A stretch of 12,818 nucleotides of DNA from Flavobacteriales bacterium (GTDB lineage: Bacteria; Bacteroidota; Bacteroidia; Flavobacteriales; Crocinitomicaceae), in the NCBI GenBank assembly GCA_947375085.1, contig CANCEQ010000078.1:1-12818 (forward strand). The letters are read 5' to 3'. The position numbers were made by a program, and so were the translations under genes. This document shows, piece after piece, positions 1 to 8,262 of the stretch (positions are counted from its first letter, which is position 1; each line of letters begins with the position of its first letter). Below the pieces are notes generated by a model. The model did not search any database. It was not told where the DNA came from and saw nothing but the letters and a program-made list of their open reading frames with translations.

Positions 1-1239
1 CGATTTGTTCAAGGTCTTGGAGGTGGTGGTTTACTTTCTACTGCTCAAACAATTATTATTGGAGCTTTCCCCCCCAATAAAATTAGTACGGCTAATGCAG
101 TTTTCGGGATGGGTTTAATTTTAGGCCCAACTTTTGGTCCAACTTTAGGAGGAGTTATCACTGATAATTTTTCGTGGAATTGGATTTTCTTTGTGAATAT
201 TCCAATTGGAGTAGTTGCAACTATTTTATCGTGGAAATTTATAACCGATCGACCTGGAGCCGTCAAGCCTAAAAAAATAGATTGGTGGGGAATTGCTTTT
301 TTGGTTTCATCAATTGGATGTATTCAGTTTGTTCTAGAAGAAGGAACTTCAAAAGATTGGTTCGCTAGCGAAGAAATAGTAGTTTGTACATTTCTAGGTG
401 TCTTTAGTTTGATCGCATTTATTTATAGGGAGCTCGCCATTGATTATCCTGCTGTCAATATCAGATTGTATAAAAATTATAATTTGGTGATGGGAAGTAT
501 TATGAACTTTATGTTGGGATTAATGCTTTTTGGATCGGTATTTATATTTCCTTTATTCGTTCAAATATCTTTGGGTTGGACAGCAACTCAAACGGGAGTC
601 TTTATGATTCCGGGAGCAATTTGTACTGCATTTGCGATGCCATTGGTTGGAAAATTATTAGGTAGTGGAGCAAATCCAAAGACCATTATTATAACAGGAA
701 TTATTTTGACTTGTACATTTTTAATGTTGTTAGCTTTTTCTTCTCCTGATTCAAGTGAATCCAATTTTTACATTCCGTTTATCTTAAGAGGATTTGGAAT
801 GGCATTTATGATGTCACCTATATTATCATTGGCTGTTGCAGGGTTGCAAGGAAAAGATATGGCGCAAGCGGTTGGATTAGCAAATATGATTCGCCAATTA
901 GGAGGTTCAGTTGGAATTGCATTAATTAATTTGTTTTTGACAAATCGAAATGCAGATATACGAGGAACGATGATAGGAAATGTTAGCCAGTACAACGAAG
1001 CAAGTTCAAGTAGAATTTCAAATATGGTTCAGAATTTTTTATCTAAAGGATATTCTCAAGATCAAGCGGAAGCGATGGCCTATAAAATGATGGATGGAGC
1101 GGTATTTAAACAGCAAGCAATCGTAAGTTATAACCAAGGATTTTTCATGGTCGGTTTACTGATTTTATGTTGTATCCCAATTGTTTTATTGATTCGATAT
1201 AAAAAAGGAGCAAAAGCAGCAGTTGTTGCAGATCATTAG
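1..1239 (+). CDS. DHA2/EmrB-type MFS drug exporter, 5'-truncated
   Basis: The frame is open from base 1, so the start lies outside the window; 412 codons are visible up to TAG at 1237-1239. The product is an inner-membrane, proton-driven multidrug exporter of the major facilitator superfamily, DHA2 (14-helix) branch. The visible part begins RFVQGLGGGGLLSTAQT, which fits the loop and helix 4 region. It is followed by a motif-C-like antiporter signature, GPTFGPTLGG, and then FSWNWIFFVNIPIG, a run typical of EmrB/QacA proteins. Many hydrophobic helices follow, and the protein ends in a short basic tail (RYKKGAKAAVVADH). EmrB-type exporters are often encoded after an EmrA/HlyD-like adaptor and an outer-membrane factor; any such genes would lie to the left. 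The substrate cannot be told from sequence. The family call is firm; the gene symbol is left blank. Confidence 0.9.
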   Translation, partial: RFVQGLGGGGLLSTAQTIIIGAFPPNKISTANAVFGMGLILGPTFGPTLGGVITDNFSWNWIFFVNIPIGVVATILSWKFITDRPGAVKPKKIDWWGIAFLVSSIGCIQFVLEEGTSKDWFASEEIVVCTFLGVFSLIAFIYRELAIDYPAVNIRLYKNYNLVMGSIMNFMLGLMLFGSVFIFPLFVQISLGWTATQTGVFMIPGAICTAFAMPLVGKLLGSGANPKTIIITGIILTCTFLMLLAFSSPDSSESNFYIPFILRGFGMAFMMSPILSLAVAGLQGKDMAQAVGLANMIRQLGGSVGIALINLFLTNRNADIRGTMIGNVSQYNEASSSRISNMVQNFLSKGYSQDQAEAMAYKMMDGAVFKQQAIVSYNQGFFMVGLLILCCIPIVLLIRYKKGAKAAVVADH

Positions 1240-1289
1240 TAGAATAATATATTAATCGAAATCAGGATATTAATATGTTAACAATTCAT

Positions 1290-1297
1290 TATCTTTG
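1290..1297 (+). promoter_or_regulatory. pgk promoter, -7 element
   Basis: TATCTTTG matches the Bacteroidota -7 consensus TAnnTTTG exactly and ends 19 bases before the pgk ATG at 1317. A clear TTG at -33 is missing; the region there is AT-rich. An 8-bp AT-only inverted repeat (1249-1256 with 1269-1276) lies just upstream, between the exporter stop and this promoter. The element lies inside the longer possible reading frame beginning at 1275, which argues for the 1317 start. Confidence 0.75.
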
Positions 1298-1316
1298 CAA
1301 AAAAAATTCATTTACA

Positions 1317-2522
1317 ATGGCTAATATACATACATACGATTTTGCAGGAAAAAGAGCGTTAATTCGCGTTGATTTCAACGTTCCTTTAGACAAAGAAACA
1401 CTAGAGGTAACAGACGATACAAGAATTAGAGCTGCAATCCCAACAATACAACACATTTTAAATAATGGCGGAAGTGTTGTTTTAATGTCGCATTTAGGAC
1501 GTCCGAAAGAAGGATTTGAAGATAAATATTCATTGAAACACATTGTTAAAAGAGTTTCAGAATTAGTTGGACGACCAGTTGCTTTTGCAGAAGATTGTAT
1601 TGGAGATAAAGCTTTTGAAATGAGTTCAAATTTACCAGCTGGAGAAGTTTTGTTGTTAGAAAATTTACGTTTTTACAAACACGAAACAACTGGTACAGAA
1701 AGTTTTGCAGAGCAATTAGCAAAACACGGTGATGTGTATGTAAATGACGCTTTCGGAACAGCACACAGAGCACACGCTAGTACGGCAATTATTGCTAAAT
1801 TTTTCCCAAAAGATAAAATGTTTGGTTTCTTATTAGAAGCTGAAATTATCAGTGTAGATAAGGTTCTAAATAGTACTGAAAAACCATTAACTGCTATTGT
1901 AGGTGGAGCAAAAGTATCTTCAAAAATTACTATCATCGAGCGTTTATTAGACAAAGTAGACAATTTGATCGTAGGTGGAGGAATGGCTTACACATTCGTA
2001 AAAGCAGTTGGAGGAAACGTTGGAAATTCATTAATTGAAGATGATTATATTCCAATGGCGTTAGATATTTTAGCAAAAGCAAAAGCAAAAGGAGTTAATT
2101 TATACATTCCAACAGATACAGTAATTGCAGATAAATTTGCAAACGATGCGAACAGACAAACAGTTAAAATCGATCAAATTCCTTCAGGATGGATGGGGTT
2201 AGATGTTGGTCCTGAGACATCAAAAGCATGTGCTGAAATCATTGAAAATTCTAAATTGATTTTATGGAATGGTCCGATGGGAGTTTTTGAAATGGAAAAC
2301 TTTCAACAAGGAACAAAAGATGTTGCCAACGCAATTGTAGCAGCAACTGAAAAAGGTGCTTTCTCTTTAATTGGAGGTGGAGACTCAGTAGCAGCAATCA
2401 ACTTGTTCAACTTAGCTGATAAAGTGAGTTATGTTTCAACAGGTGGTGGAGCAATGTTAGAATACTTAGAAGGAATTGAGCTTCCAGGAATTAAAGCAAT
2501 TAGAGAAGTAGCATTGGTGTAA
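1317..2522 (+). CDS. pgk: Phosphoglycerate kinase
   Basis: Cytosolic glycolytic enzyme that transfers phosphate from 1,3-bisphosphoglycerate to ADP, giving 3-phosphoglycerate and ATP. The 401-residue product has the usual length for a bacterial PGK. Family motifs appear in order: RVDFNVPL (about residues 17-24), [67 protein letters not shown] and the C-terminal [13 protein letters not shown]. The start at 1317 gives [20 protein letters not shown], the normal N-terminus. The in-frame ATG at 1275 would put a promoter element inside the gene and add 14 residues unlike the family. The gene is monocistronic, with its own promoter and a strong terminator. No truncation or missing catalytic motif was seen. 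Confidence 0.97.
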   Translation: MANIHTYDFAGKRALIRVDFNVPLDKETLEVTDDTRIRAAIPTIQHILNNGGSVVLMSHLGRPKEGFEDKYSLKHIVKRVSELVGRPVAFAEDCIGDKAFEMSSNLPAGEVLLLENLRFYKHETTGTESFAEQLAKHGDVYVNDAFGTAHRAHASTAIIAKFFPKDKMFGFLLEAEIISVDKVLNSTEKPLTAIVGGAKVSSKITIIERLLDKVDNLIVGGGMAYTFVKAVGGNVGNSLIEDDYIPMALDILAKAKAKGVNLYIPTDTVIADKFANDANRQTVKIDQIPSGWMGLDVGPETSKACAEIIENSKLILWNGPMGVFEMENFQQGTKDVANAIVAATEKGAFSLIGGGDSVAAINLFNLADKVSYVSTGGGAMLEYLEGIELPGIKAIREVALV

Positions 2523-2535
2523 ACCAAAAGAATAT

Positions 2536-2576
2536 AAACAAAAAAGGTCGACTAATTTAGTCGACCTTTTTTGTTT
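2536..2576. terminator. Bidirectional rho-independent terminator after pgk
   Basis: A perfect 19-bp stem (2536-2554 with 2558-2576, loop ATT) has a GGTCGACTA core flanked by A-runs on the left and T-runs on the right. It can therefore end transcription in both directions. It lies 14 bases past the pgk stop. On the minus strand it would catch any read-through from the 6S-like RNA gene. Confidence 0.9.
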
Positions 2577-2631
2577 TAAAGTTATTGTAGTAGTAGTGTA
2601 ATAACTTTGTATGTAGTATTTTAAATTTCAA

Positions 2632-2817
2632 ATTAAAATCAGGTTAAATCTTCCGTTCTGTAAATTTAATTACTTACTTAGAAATAGTACTGAGGAAATA
2701 AGAACCGTTAAACTCTTTATCAAAACTAGAAAATGAAAACTGCCTCTCCAAGCAGCTACCTCAATACTATTTCAAAGCGAAACTAAGTAAGATTATAACC
2801 TGATTTTCTCCTTATTT
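2632..2817 (-). ncRNA. Candidate 6S-like regulatory RNA (long bulged hairpin)
   Basis: The ends form a closing stem (2635-2645 with 2797-2807, 11 bp, extended by AATCTT/AAGATT). A 9-bp stem (2673-2681 with 2783-2791), which shares three bases with that extension, and a 14-bp upper stem (2682-2695 with 2759-2772) follow. The 5' side carries a 10-nt bulge (2773-2782) and the 3' side a 20-nt internal loop (2653-2672). The apex has two small hairpins: 2738-2757 (8 bp, GGAG loop) and 2698-2720. Read as minus-strand RNA, four positions are G.U pairs; on the plus strand they would be C-A mismatches. Size (about 185 nt), rod shape, internal bubble and own promoter match 6S RNA, which binds RNA polymerase holoenzyme in stationary phase. 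Rfam has a flavobacterial family, 6S-Flavo (formerly Flavo-1, from memory). The structured RNA is well supported; the 6S identity is inference. Exact ends are estimates. Confidence 0.65.
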
Positions 2818-2823
2818 CTAATT

Positions 2824-2831
2824 CAAATATA
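2824..2831 (-). promoter_or_regulatory. Promoter -7 element for the 6S-like RNA
   Basis: On the minus strand this reads TATATTTG, an exact TAnnTTTG match. It would start transcription near 2817, about 10 bases before the closing stem of the RNA. No TTG is seen at -33. Confidence 0.55.
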
Positions 2832-2943
2832 GAAAGTCTGTTTTGATTGAATTGAGTAAAATGAATATTGACAGATTTAAAACTATCAAAATAGTGTTTT
2901 AAATGAAAATTGATTTTTGAATTAGGTTGAGTTTAAAGTTGAA

Positions 2944-2978
2944 GATAAGATTGAGAATTAAACTTACTCAATCTTATC
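2944..2978 (-). terminator. Hairpin after the response regulator, probable terminator
   Basis: A perfect 12-bp stem, GATAAGATTGAG with CTCAATCTTATC, encloses an 11-base loop. It begins 13 bases past the stop of the LytTR regulator gene. The following minus-strand sequence, TTCAACTTTAAAC, is only a weak U-tract. The hairpin may terminate the mtnA operon inefficiently or simply protect its 3' end. Confidence 0.5.
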
Positions 2979-2990
2979 CTTAATCATATA

Positions 2991-3737
2991 TTATAGTAAA
3001 CTCTCTAAAATTTTAAAGAAAATATCTCTTTTAGCTGGTGATAATGGAACTTCAGAATCATCTTTCATAACTACGCAACCGCCGTTACCTTTATCGTATC
3101 TTGAAACAAAGTCCAAGTTAATTAAATGAGATTGTTGAACTCTTAAGAAATTATGTCCTGATAAAAGTGTTTCATAATCTTTCAAGGTTTTAGAAACTAA
3201 GATTTTCTTTCCACCAGTTAGATAAAAAGAGGTATAATTTCTATCTGCTTCACAACGTATAACATTATCTAATTCAACAACATGCACACTTTCTTGTGTT
3301 TTTAAGACTAATCTTCTTTTTTGATTAGGTTGAATATTTAATTGCAATGCATCGAATTGACTATCTTCTTTTTTATTTCCTACTGATTCAATAGCTCTTT
3401 CAACAGCTGCTTTTAATTCGTCGGCATCTACTGGTTTAAGAATGTAATCTAAAGCACTGAATTTAATGGCTTTAATGGCAAATTCTTCATGAGCAGTAAT
3501 AAAAATTACTTCAAAAGATTTATGAGGTATTGAGCGGAGTAAATCAAATCCAGTTCCATCTGGCATTTGAATATCTAAAAATACGATATCTGGATGATGT
3601 TCTTCAATTGCTTTCAATCCTGTGGCTACACTTTCACCAGCTGGAATTGCTTCAATGTCTAATCCAAATGAATTGATCATTTTAGCGATCAGATCTCGAG
3701 TCCTATTTTCGTCGTCTATTACAAGAGCCTTTTTCAT
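2991..3737 (-). CDS. LytTR-family response regulator
   Basis: Cytoplasmic DNA-binding response regulator of 248 residues. The receiver domain (about 1-120) has the acidic pair D8/D9 in VIDDE, the phospho-acceptor D55 in FLDIQMPDG, T81 in FITAHEE and K101 in LKPV, so all residues needed for phosphorylation are present. A linker rich in charged residues leads to a C-terminal LytTR domain (about 145-248) beginning KRRLVLKTQESVHVVELDNV and including FLRVQQSHLIN. LytTR domains bind direct repeats with beta-strands rather than a helix-turn-helix. The gene starts 3 bases after the stop of the kinase gene, so the two are almost certainly cotranscribed and form a LytS/LytR-like pair. Targets are unknown. 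No clear direct repeat was found upstream of mtnA that would show autoregulation. Confidence 0.93.
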   Translation of the reverse strand: MKKALVIDDENRTRDLIAKMINSFGLDIEAIPAGESVATGLKAIEEHHPDIVFLDIQMPDGTGFDLLRSIPHKSFEVIFITAHEEFAIKAIKFSALDYILKPVDADELKAAVERAIESVGNKKEDSQFDALQLNIQPNQKRRLVLKTQESVHVVELDNVIRCEADRNYTSFYLTGGKKILVSKTLKDYETLLSGHNFLRVQQSHLINLDFVSRYDKGNGGCVVMKDDSEVPLSPAKRDIFFKILESLL

Positions 3738-3740
3738 TTT

Positions 3741-5966
3741 TTAATTCGATTTTTTAGTTTGAGCATCAATTTGATATGGTAACGAAATTAATACTTTTGT
3801 TCCGGTTTCCAAGTTTTTATCAAAATCTTCTATAATTAAATAACCTGATGATTTATATTTATTATTTAGATTATCGATTCGTTCTTTTGTGATATTTAAA
3901 GCCATACTTGTATGGTCTTTACTTTTTTTGTTCTTTTCAGCATTTTTTCTACCAATTCCATTGTCTTCGATTCGAATTTCAAGCATCTCTTCTTTTTTAG
4001 AAAAAGTGATGTGTATAAAACCTCCTTCTACTGTGTGTAACTGACCGTGTTCAATTGCATTTTCAATAAAAGGTTGCGTAATCATTGGTGGAATCATAGC
4101 ATTTTCCAACATCATTTTGTCTTCAATATGAATAGAATATTCAAACCTTTCTTCGAATCTTAATTTTTGAGTTTCTAAGTATTTTTGAAGAATTTCAACT
4201 TCGGTAGAAATAGGAATAAATTCTTTCGGAGAATTTTCTAATATTAAACGAATTAAACGTGAAAAATTAACTAAAAATTTAGAAGAGTTGTTCACGTCAT
4301 TATCATAAATATAACTTTGAATTACGGACATCGAATTAAAGATAAAATGAGGATTCATTTGTGTCCTTAATAAAGTTTGAAGCATTTCAGCTTCTTTTTG
4401 TTGTTGTTTAATAGTACGTTGATTTAAGCGATAAAATCCAATAACACCACCTAGTAATATGATGATAATGAAACCAATAATAATATATGTTTTTTGATTA
4501 TTCTTTAATTCAGTATTTTCCAATTTGGTCGATGTCCATGCTCGTTCTCTATGTTGACGTTCGATTGAATCTGCCTGTAATTGGATTAATCGTTCCCTTT
4601 GTTCAGAACGATATAATTCACCTAATTCTGCAATTTTTGCTGATTCTTGAACGGATGAATTGCTATCCAAGTAATCTAAATATAGATGCATATATTTTAA
4701 TGATTCTTTGATTTTACCAACATCACTAAAGACATCCGCCATAATTCGATAGGTATGAAAAATCTGATTTTTAGAACCAAATTGTTTACGAATGGCAATC
4801 GAACGGTTTAAGTAATTCAATGCAATCGAATATCTTTTTTGTTGCTGAAATACCATTCCGACATTATGATAAACACTTGCAATTTGTTCACGATTATTGG
4901 TTGATTCATAATTTACAAGTGATTTATTGAAATTATGTGCTGCTAATTCGTATTGTTTTTCTTCTCGATAAATGACACCTAGATTATTGTAAGCTTTTCC
5001 TAAACCATTATGATCGTTTAATTTGGTAAGAATGGCAATGGCTTTGAGATTAAAATCAATAGCGATTTTATATTCAGTTCTTTTTGCAAAGACAGTACCT
5101 AGATTTGAATAACCAAGTGCAACTTGGCGGTAATCTTTGATTTGTTTTGAGTAATTGATGGATTGCTTAAAATATTTTTCAGCTTCAACATAATTTGAAA
5201 TAAATAACTGAGCTTCACCTATTTCTCTAGTAAATCTGGCCATTCTTGGCAAATCATTTATACCAGAAACTAATTGTAAACTGAAATAATTTTTCGCAAC
5301 GCTTAATTCAACTTGTCCGAAATTGGCATAAATATTAGCTTGTGTATTAAAACTTTCTGCAAGTATACTTTTATTAGCTGATCGTCGAGCATATTGAATG
5401 GATTCATCTGTGTAATAATAGGCTGAATCTTTGTTATTAGCAAGTGTATAGTTATATGCAAGAGCTGAGTAGCTTTCTGCAATTTCTTCATAATTCCTTG
5501 CTTTTTTAGCTAATCTAAGTGAAGCATTAAAATAGTATTTTGCTTTTTTTAAATCAAGAGAGTTATTGTAATAATGACCTAAATGGTGAAAAACATAATA
5601 CTGGTTTTCTTTTGAAATTGGTTTTTTTAAATAAGGAAAAAAAGCAGTTACTGTTTTGAAGTATTCATTGTGATTACCCTGAATTTCTGCAATTTGAGCA
5701 ATGTATAAAAGGGCTTTAAATTGATAAGTGTCGTTTAAATTTTTGCTTTTTTTTAGAATAACACTTTTTAAAGAATCAGCTCGATGAATATCATGGTGTT
5801 TGTAATATTCCCCCAAAGCAATCATTCGCATAAATTGCTTTGAAGGATTTTTTTCAGTTCTTAATAATTGTTTAAGTTGTTTTTCTTGATTTTTTTGAGA
5901 ATAAGAAATCACTGAAAACAAAATAGTTATCAAACAAACGATATATGTTTTCAGTGATTGTTTCAT
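3741..5966 (-). CDS. TPR-containing membrane sensor histidine kinase (LytS/YpdA-type His_kinase)
   Basis: Sensor of the two-component pair with the adjacent LytTR regulator, 741 residues. An N-terminal signal peptide (1-23, ending SYSQ) exports the long helical region at about 25-480. This region carries TPR-like repeats, for example near 130-155, 285-310, 325-350 and 365-390 (YNNLGVIY, YHNVGMVF). A coiled segment follows, then one membrane helix (about 494-513, IIIGFIIIILLGGVIGFY). The cytoplasmic His_kinase domain has the phospho-acceptor H540 in MNPHFIFNSMS. The ATPase domain has the N-box around N636 (FIENAIEHG), DNGIG at 668-672 and the C-terminal GTKVLISLP. The usual Bacteroidota topology would place the TPR part in the periplasm. 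The ATG directly abuts the TAA of mtnA (TAAATG), implying coupled translation. The signal is unknown. Confidence 0.93.
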   Translation of the reverse strand: MKQSLKTYIVCLITILFSVISYSQKNQEKQLKQLLRTEKNPSKQFMRMIALGEYYKHHDIHRADSLKSVILKKSKNLNDTYQFKALLYIAQIAEIQGNHNEYFKTVTAFFPYLKKPISKENQYYVFHHLGHYYNNSLDLKKAKYYFNASLRLAKKARNYEEIAESYSALAYNYTLANNKDSAYYYTDESIQYARRSANKSILAESFNTQANIYANFGQVELSVAKNYFSLQLVSGINDLPRMARFTREIGEAQLFISNYVEAEKYFKQSINYSKQIKDYRQVALGYSNLGTVFAKRTEYKIAIDFNLKAIAILTKLNDHNGLGKAYNNLGVIYREEKQYELAAHNFNKSLVNYESTNNREQIASVYHNVGMVFQQQKRYSIALNYLNRSIAIRKQFGSKNQIFHTYRIMADVFSDVGKIKESLKYMHLYLDYLDSNSSVQESAKIAELGELYRSEQRERLIQLQADSIERQHRERAWTSTKLENTELKNNQKTYIIIGFIIIILLGGVIGFYRLNQRTIKQQQKEAEMLQTLLRTQMNPHFIFNSMSVIQSYIYDNDVNNSSKFLVNFSRLIRLILENSPKEFIPISTEVEILQKYLETQKLRFEERFEYSIHIEDKMMLENAMIPPMITQPFIENAIEHGQLHTVEGGFIHITFSKKEEMLEIRIEDNGIGRKNAEKNKKSKDHTSMALNITKERIDNLNNKYKSSGYLIIEDFDKNLETGTKVLISLPYQIDAQTKKSN

Positions 5967-7052
5967 TTATTTGTATTCTGGAAATAGAGTTAATAATCCT
6001 TCTTCTGATGCATCACAAACACCTCTCTCAGTAATGATTTTAGTTACTAATCGAGCTGGAGTTACATCGAATCCATAATTACTAGCAGGTGTTGTTTCAG
6101 GACAAATTAAAACGTTTCCAATTTTTCCTTGAGCATCTTTTCCAATCATGTAACGAACCTCGTCTTGGTTTCTTTCTTCAATTGGAATTTCAGTTAGACC
6201 ATTATTAATTGTCATATCCAATGTTGTAGAAGGTAACGCAACATAAAATGGAATATTGTTGTCTTTTGCAGCAAGTGCTTTCAAATAGGTTCCAATTTTA
6301 TTCGCAACATCACCTTGACGTGTTGTTCTATCTGTACCCACAATGACCATATCCACCATGCCATGTTGCATTAAATGTCCACCTGCATTATCTACAATTA
6401 AAGTATGAGGAACATTGTGCTTTGTTAATTCATAACATGTTAAGTTAGAACCTTGATTTCTAGGTCGAGTTTCATCCACCCAAACATGGACTTTTATCCC
6501 TTTTTCAATTGCTTGATAAATCGGAGAAGTGATTGTACCCCATTCTACACAACCTAACATTCCTGCATTACAGTGAGTTAAAATGTTGACAACATCTCCT
6601 TTTTTTCTAGTTGAAATATCTTCTATAATTGGTAAACCGTGTACTCCAATCATACGACATGTTTCTACATCTTCTTCAACGATTGCAGCAGCAGCTTCCC
6701 AACTTGTTTTTAAAAAATCGCCTTCACATTCGTCTAATGCTTTTAGCATTTTATCCAATGCCCAAAACAAATTTACTGCTGTTGGACGAGAAGCACGTAA
6801 ATCTGTAAAGGCTTGATCTAAAAATGTTCCATCTAATTCATTTTCAATCATTTCACGAACAGCTAAATAGATACCATAAGCGGCAGTTGCTCCAATAAGG
6901 GGCGCACCTCTTACCGTCATATCTTTAATTGCTAATTCAGCATCTTTGTATGTTTGTAGTTTTACAACAACAAATTCGTGAGGTAATTTACGTTGGTCTA
7001 TTACTTCAACAAATTTATCTTCTGTCGGCCAAATTGTTCTGAACTTTGTCAT
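5967..7052 (-). CDS. mtnA: S-methyl-5-thioribose-1-phosphate isomerase (aIF2B/MtnA family)
   Basis: Cytosolic isomerase converting 5-methylthioribose-1-phosphate to the ribulose form in salvage of methylthioadenosine, a by-product of SAM use. It has 361 residues, normal for the family. Motifs: TVRGAPLIGATAAYG (46-60), SRPTAVNLFWALD (88-100), THCNAGMLGC with candidate catalytic C161, DETRPRNQGSNLT (193-205), and VGTDRTTRQGDVANKIGTY (238-256) with candidate catalytic D241. The common form of the last motif is VGADRI..NGD; the version here, with PFYVALPSTTLD after it, resembles from memory the branch found in Rhodospirillum. Some members of that branch also act on 5-deoxyribose-1-phosphate, so that activity is possible. 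It is the first gene of an operon with the kinase and regulator. No other salvage gene (mtnB, C, D, K) is in the window. No convincing promoter was found in the 96 bases upstream. Confidence 0.88.
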   Translation of the reverse strand: MTKFRTIWPTEDKFVEVIDQRKLPHEFVVVKLQTYKDAELAIKDMTVRGAPLIGATAAYGIYLAVREMIENELDGTFLDQAFTDLRASRPTAVNLFWALDKMLKALDECEGDFLKTSWEAAAAIVEEDVETCRMIGVHGLPIIEDISTRKKGDVVNILTHCNAGMLGCVEWGTITSPIYQAIEKGIKVHVWVDETRPRNQGSNLTCYELTKHNVPHTLIVDNAGGHLMQHGMVDMVIVGTDRTTRQGDVANKIGTYLKALAAKDNNIPFYVALPSTTLDMTINNGLTEIPIEERNQDEVRYMIGKDAQGKIGNVLICPETTPASNYGFDVTPARLVTKIITERGVCDASEEGLLTLFPEYK

Positions 7053-7148
7053 TACTCTAGATTTGAAAATTTAGGTAAAAGTAGTAAATAACTCTAATTT
7101 AAAGTAACATGACAAGAGAATGGTAAATAGATTTATTTGATTTGTATT

Positions 7149-8234
7149 TTACTTCAATTTAGACTTTAATTGACTGAAAATTATTGCTAATTTTATATTT
7201 TCAGCGAACTTCAGGTTCGTGCTTTTTTTGTTTTGAATATTTTTTATTCTTTCAGATGTTTCGGGATGTGTACTAAAATATTTCATTAAGCTTGGATCAT
7301 CTCCGCTTTCCTTTTGAAGCAAAGTGAGTAAATCAACCATTCCTTTTGGTGAAACATTGTTTTTCAACATAAATTCAAAACCTTTATTATCCGCCTCTGT
7401 TTCTAATTTTCTAGAATAATTTAACTGTTTGAATTGATTAGCCTGATCAATAATACCTGCACTTATTCCTGAAACATCACCAAAAATTAACGAAATAAAA
7501 AGAGAGGAAGCGATTGTTCTCCCAATACTTTTAAGTGAATGTTGCTCGCTAACGTGACTCATTTCATGACCTAACAATGCCGTAAATTCTTCATACGATT
7601 TCATTTTATTGATAATCGATGAATAAACAAAAATACGTCCGCCAGGTAAAGCAAAAGCATTTATTTCATCCGATTGAATAACAGTTATTTGCAGTGGGTA
7701 GGTATTGTCTGTTTTTAAATTGGATACAAATTCGTTCGCAAAAAAGGTTGCAGAATCGAGTTCATTATTAGATTGAACGATCGATTCTGCAATACTATTT
7801 CCGAGTTCTATTTCCGCTTCCTTTGGAAGGAGAGCAATTGATTTTTCCCCAATCCAAGGAAGAAATAGGAAATACGATCCCAAACAAAAAGCTATAAATC
7901 CGATTAATAGATAGATAACCGTCTTTTTTTTATTTTTTAACCAAAATCCTTTTGATTTTTTTGAAATACTTTTCTTTCCTAATTCATCAAAATAATGACT
8001 GGCTAATTGCCCCGTAATTTCTAATGATTGACTTGGGAAATCACCATATTTAACATATAAGATTTTGCCATTGAAGTCGTAGTTTTTAATTTCGTTTCGG
8101 TTCCAAATGATAACACGTTCTTTTTCTTCTTCAGTATCAGAAGTTAAATAAATGTAAATAGCCACTTCAGATAAGTGAAGTGTGCAGTTATTTGATTTTG
8201 AAGTTTTACCGTCGAAATAATAACTTTGTTCCAT
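7149..8234 (-). CDS. Membrane-anchored M48 family zinc metallopeptidase
   Basis: A 361-residue protein when started at 8234. Residues 1-80 form a beta-rich, unnamed N-terminal domain (starting MEQSYYFDGKTSKSNN). A basic stretch (91-104) precedes one membrane helix (about 105-127). The catalytic M48 domain follows, with zinc site HEMSH (223-227), third ligand E278 in ETEAD, and the downstream STHPETSERI common in this family. Such Ste24/HtpX/BepA-related proteases often act in envelope protein quality control; the membrane anchor would place this one at the inner membrane, with the catalytic domain probably facing the periplasm. The in-frame ATG at 8273 would include the likely promoter, so 8234 is preferred. 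The gene is divergent from purM and stops 96 bases before mtnA. All catalytic residues are present; the substrate is unknown. Confidence 0.88.
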   Translation of the reverse strand: MEQSYYFDGKTSKSNNCTLHLSEVAIYIYLTSDTEEEKERVIIWNRNEIKNYDFNGKILYVKYGDFPSQSLEITGQLASHYFDELGKKSISKKSKGFWLKNKKKTVIYLLIGFIAFCLGSYFLFLPWIGEKSIALLPKEAEIELGNSIAESIVQSNNELDSATFFANEFVSNLKTDNTYPLQITVIQSDEINAFALPGGRIFVYSSIINKMKSYEEFTALLGHEMSHVSEQHSLKSIGRTIASSLFISLIFGDVSGISAGIIDQANQFKQLNYSRKLETEADNKGFEFMLKNNVSPKGMVDLLTLLQKESGDDPSLMKYFSTHPETSERIKNIQNKKSTNLKFAENIKLAIIFSQLKSKLK

Positions 8235-8254
8235 TTTTAGATTTCTTATAAATG

Positions 8255-8262
8255 TAAATATA
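8255..8262 (-). promoter_or_regulatory. Probable -7 element for the M48 peptidase gene
   Basis: On the minus strand this reads TATATTTA, one base off TAnnTTTG. It ends 20 bases before the ATG at 8234, the same distance as at pgk and purM. This supports the 8234 start. No -33 TTG is evident. Confidence 0.4.

Larger units (their letters stand above)
2577..2990. other. Protein-gene-free stretch between pgk and the response regulator
   Basis: No credible coding frame is present in these 414 bases. The stretch holds a large inverted repeat that reads as a structured RNA on the minus strand (about 2632-2817), its presumed promoter (2824-2831), and a 12-bp hairpin just past the response-regulator stop (2944-2978). 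The AT-rich remainder at 2832-2943 shows nothing I can name. Confidence 0.7.

Noticed and set aside
1275..1316. Upstream ATG extending pgk by 14 residues
   Set aside because: It includes the TATCTTTG promoter element and the added residues do not resemble PGK N-termini.
2602..2609. TAACTTTG on the plus strand, a possible promoter driving the structured RNA in the opposite direction
   Set aside because: No TTG at a suitable distance and no plus-strand terminator after the structure; the G.U versus C-A pattern favours the minus strand.
7053..7148. LytTR-type direct repeats upstream of mtnA
   Set aside because: GTTACTTT and GTTATTTA recur 16 bases apart, but neither sequence nor spacing fits known LytTR sites well enough.
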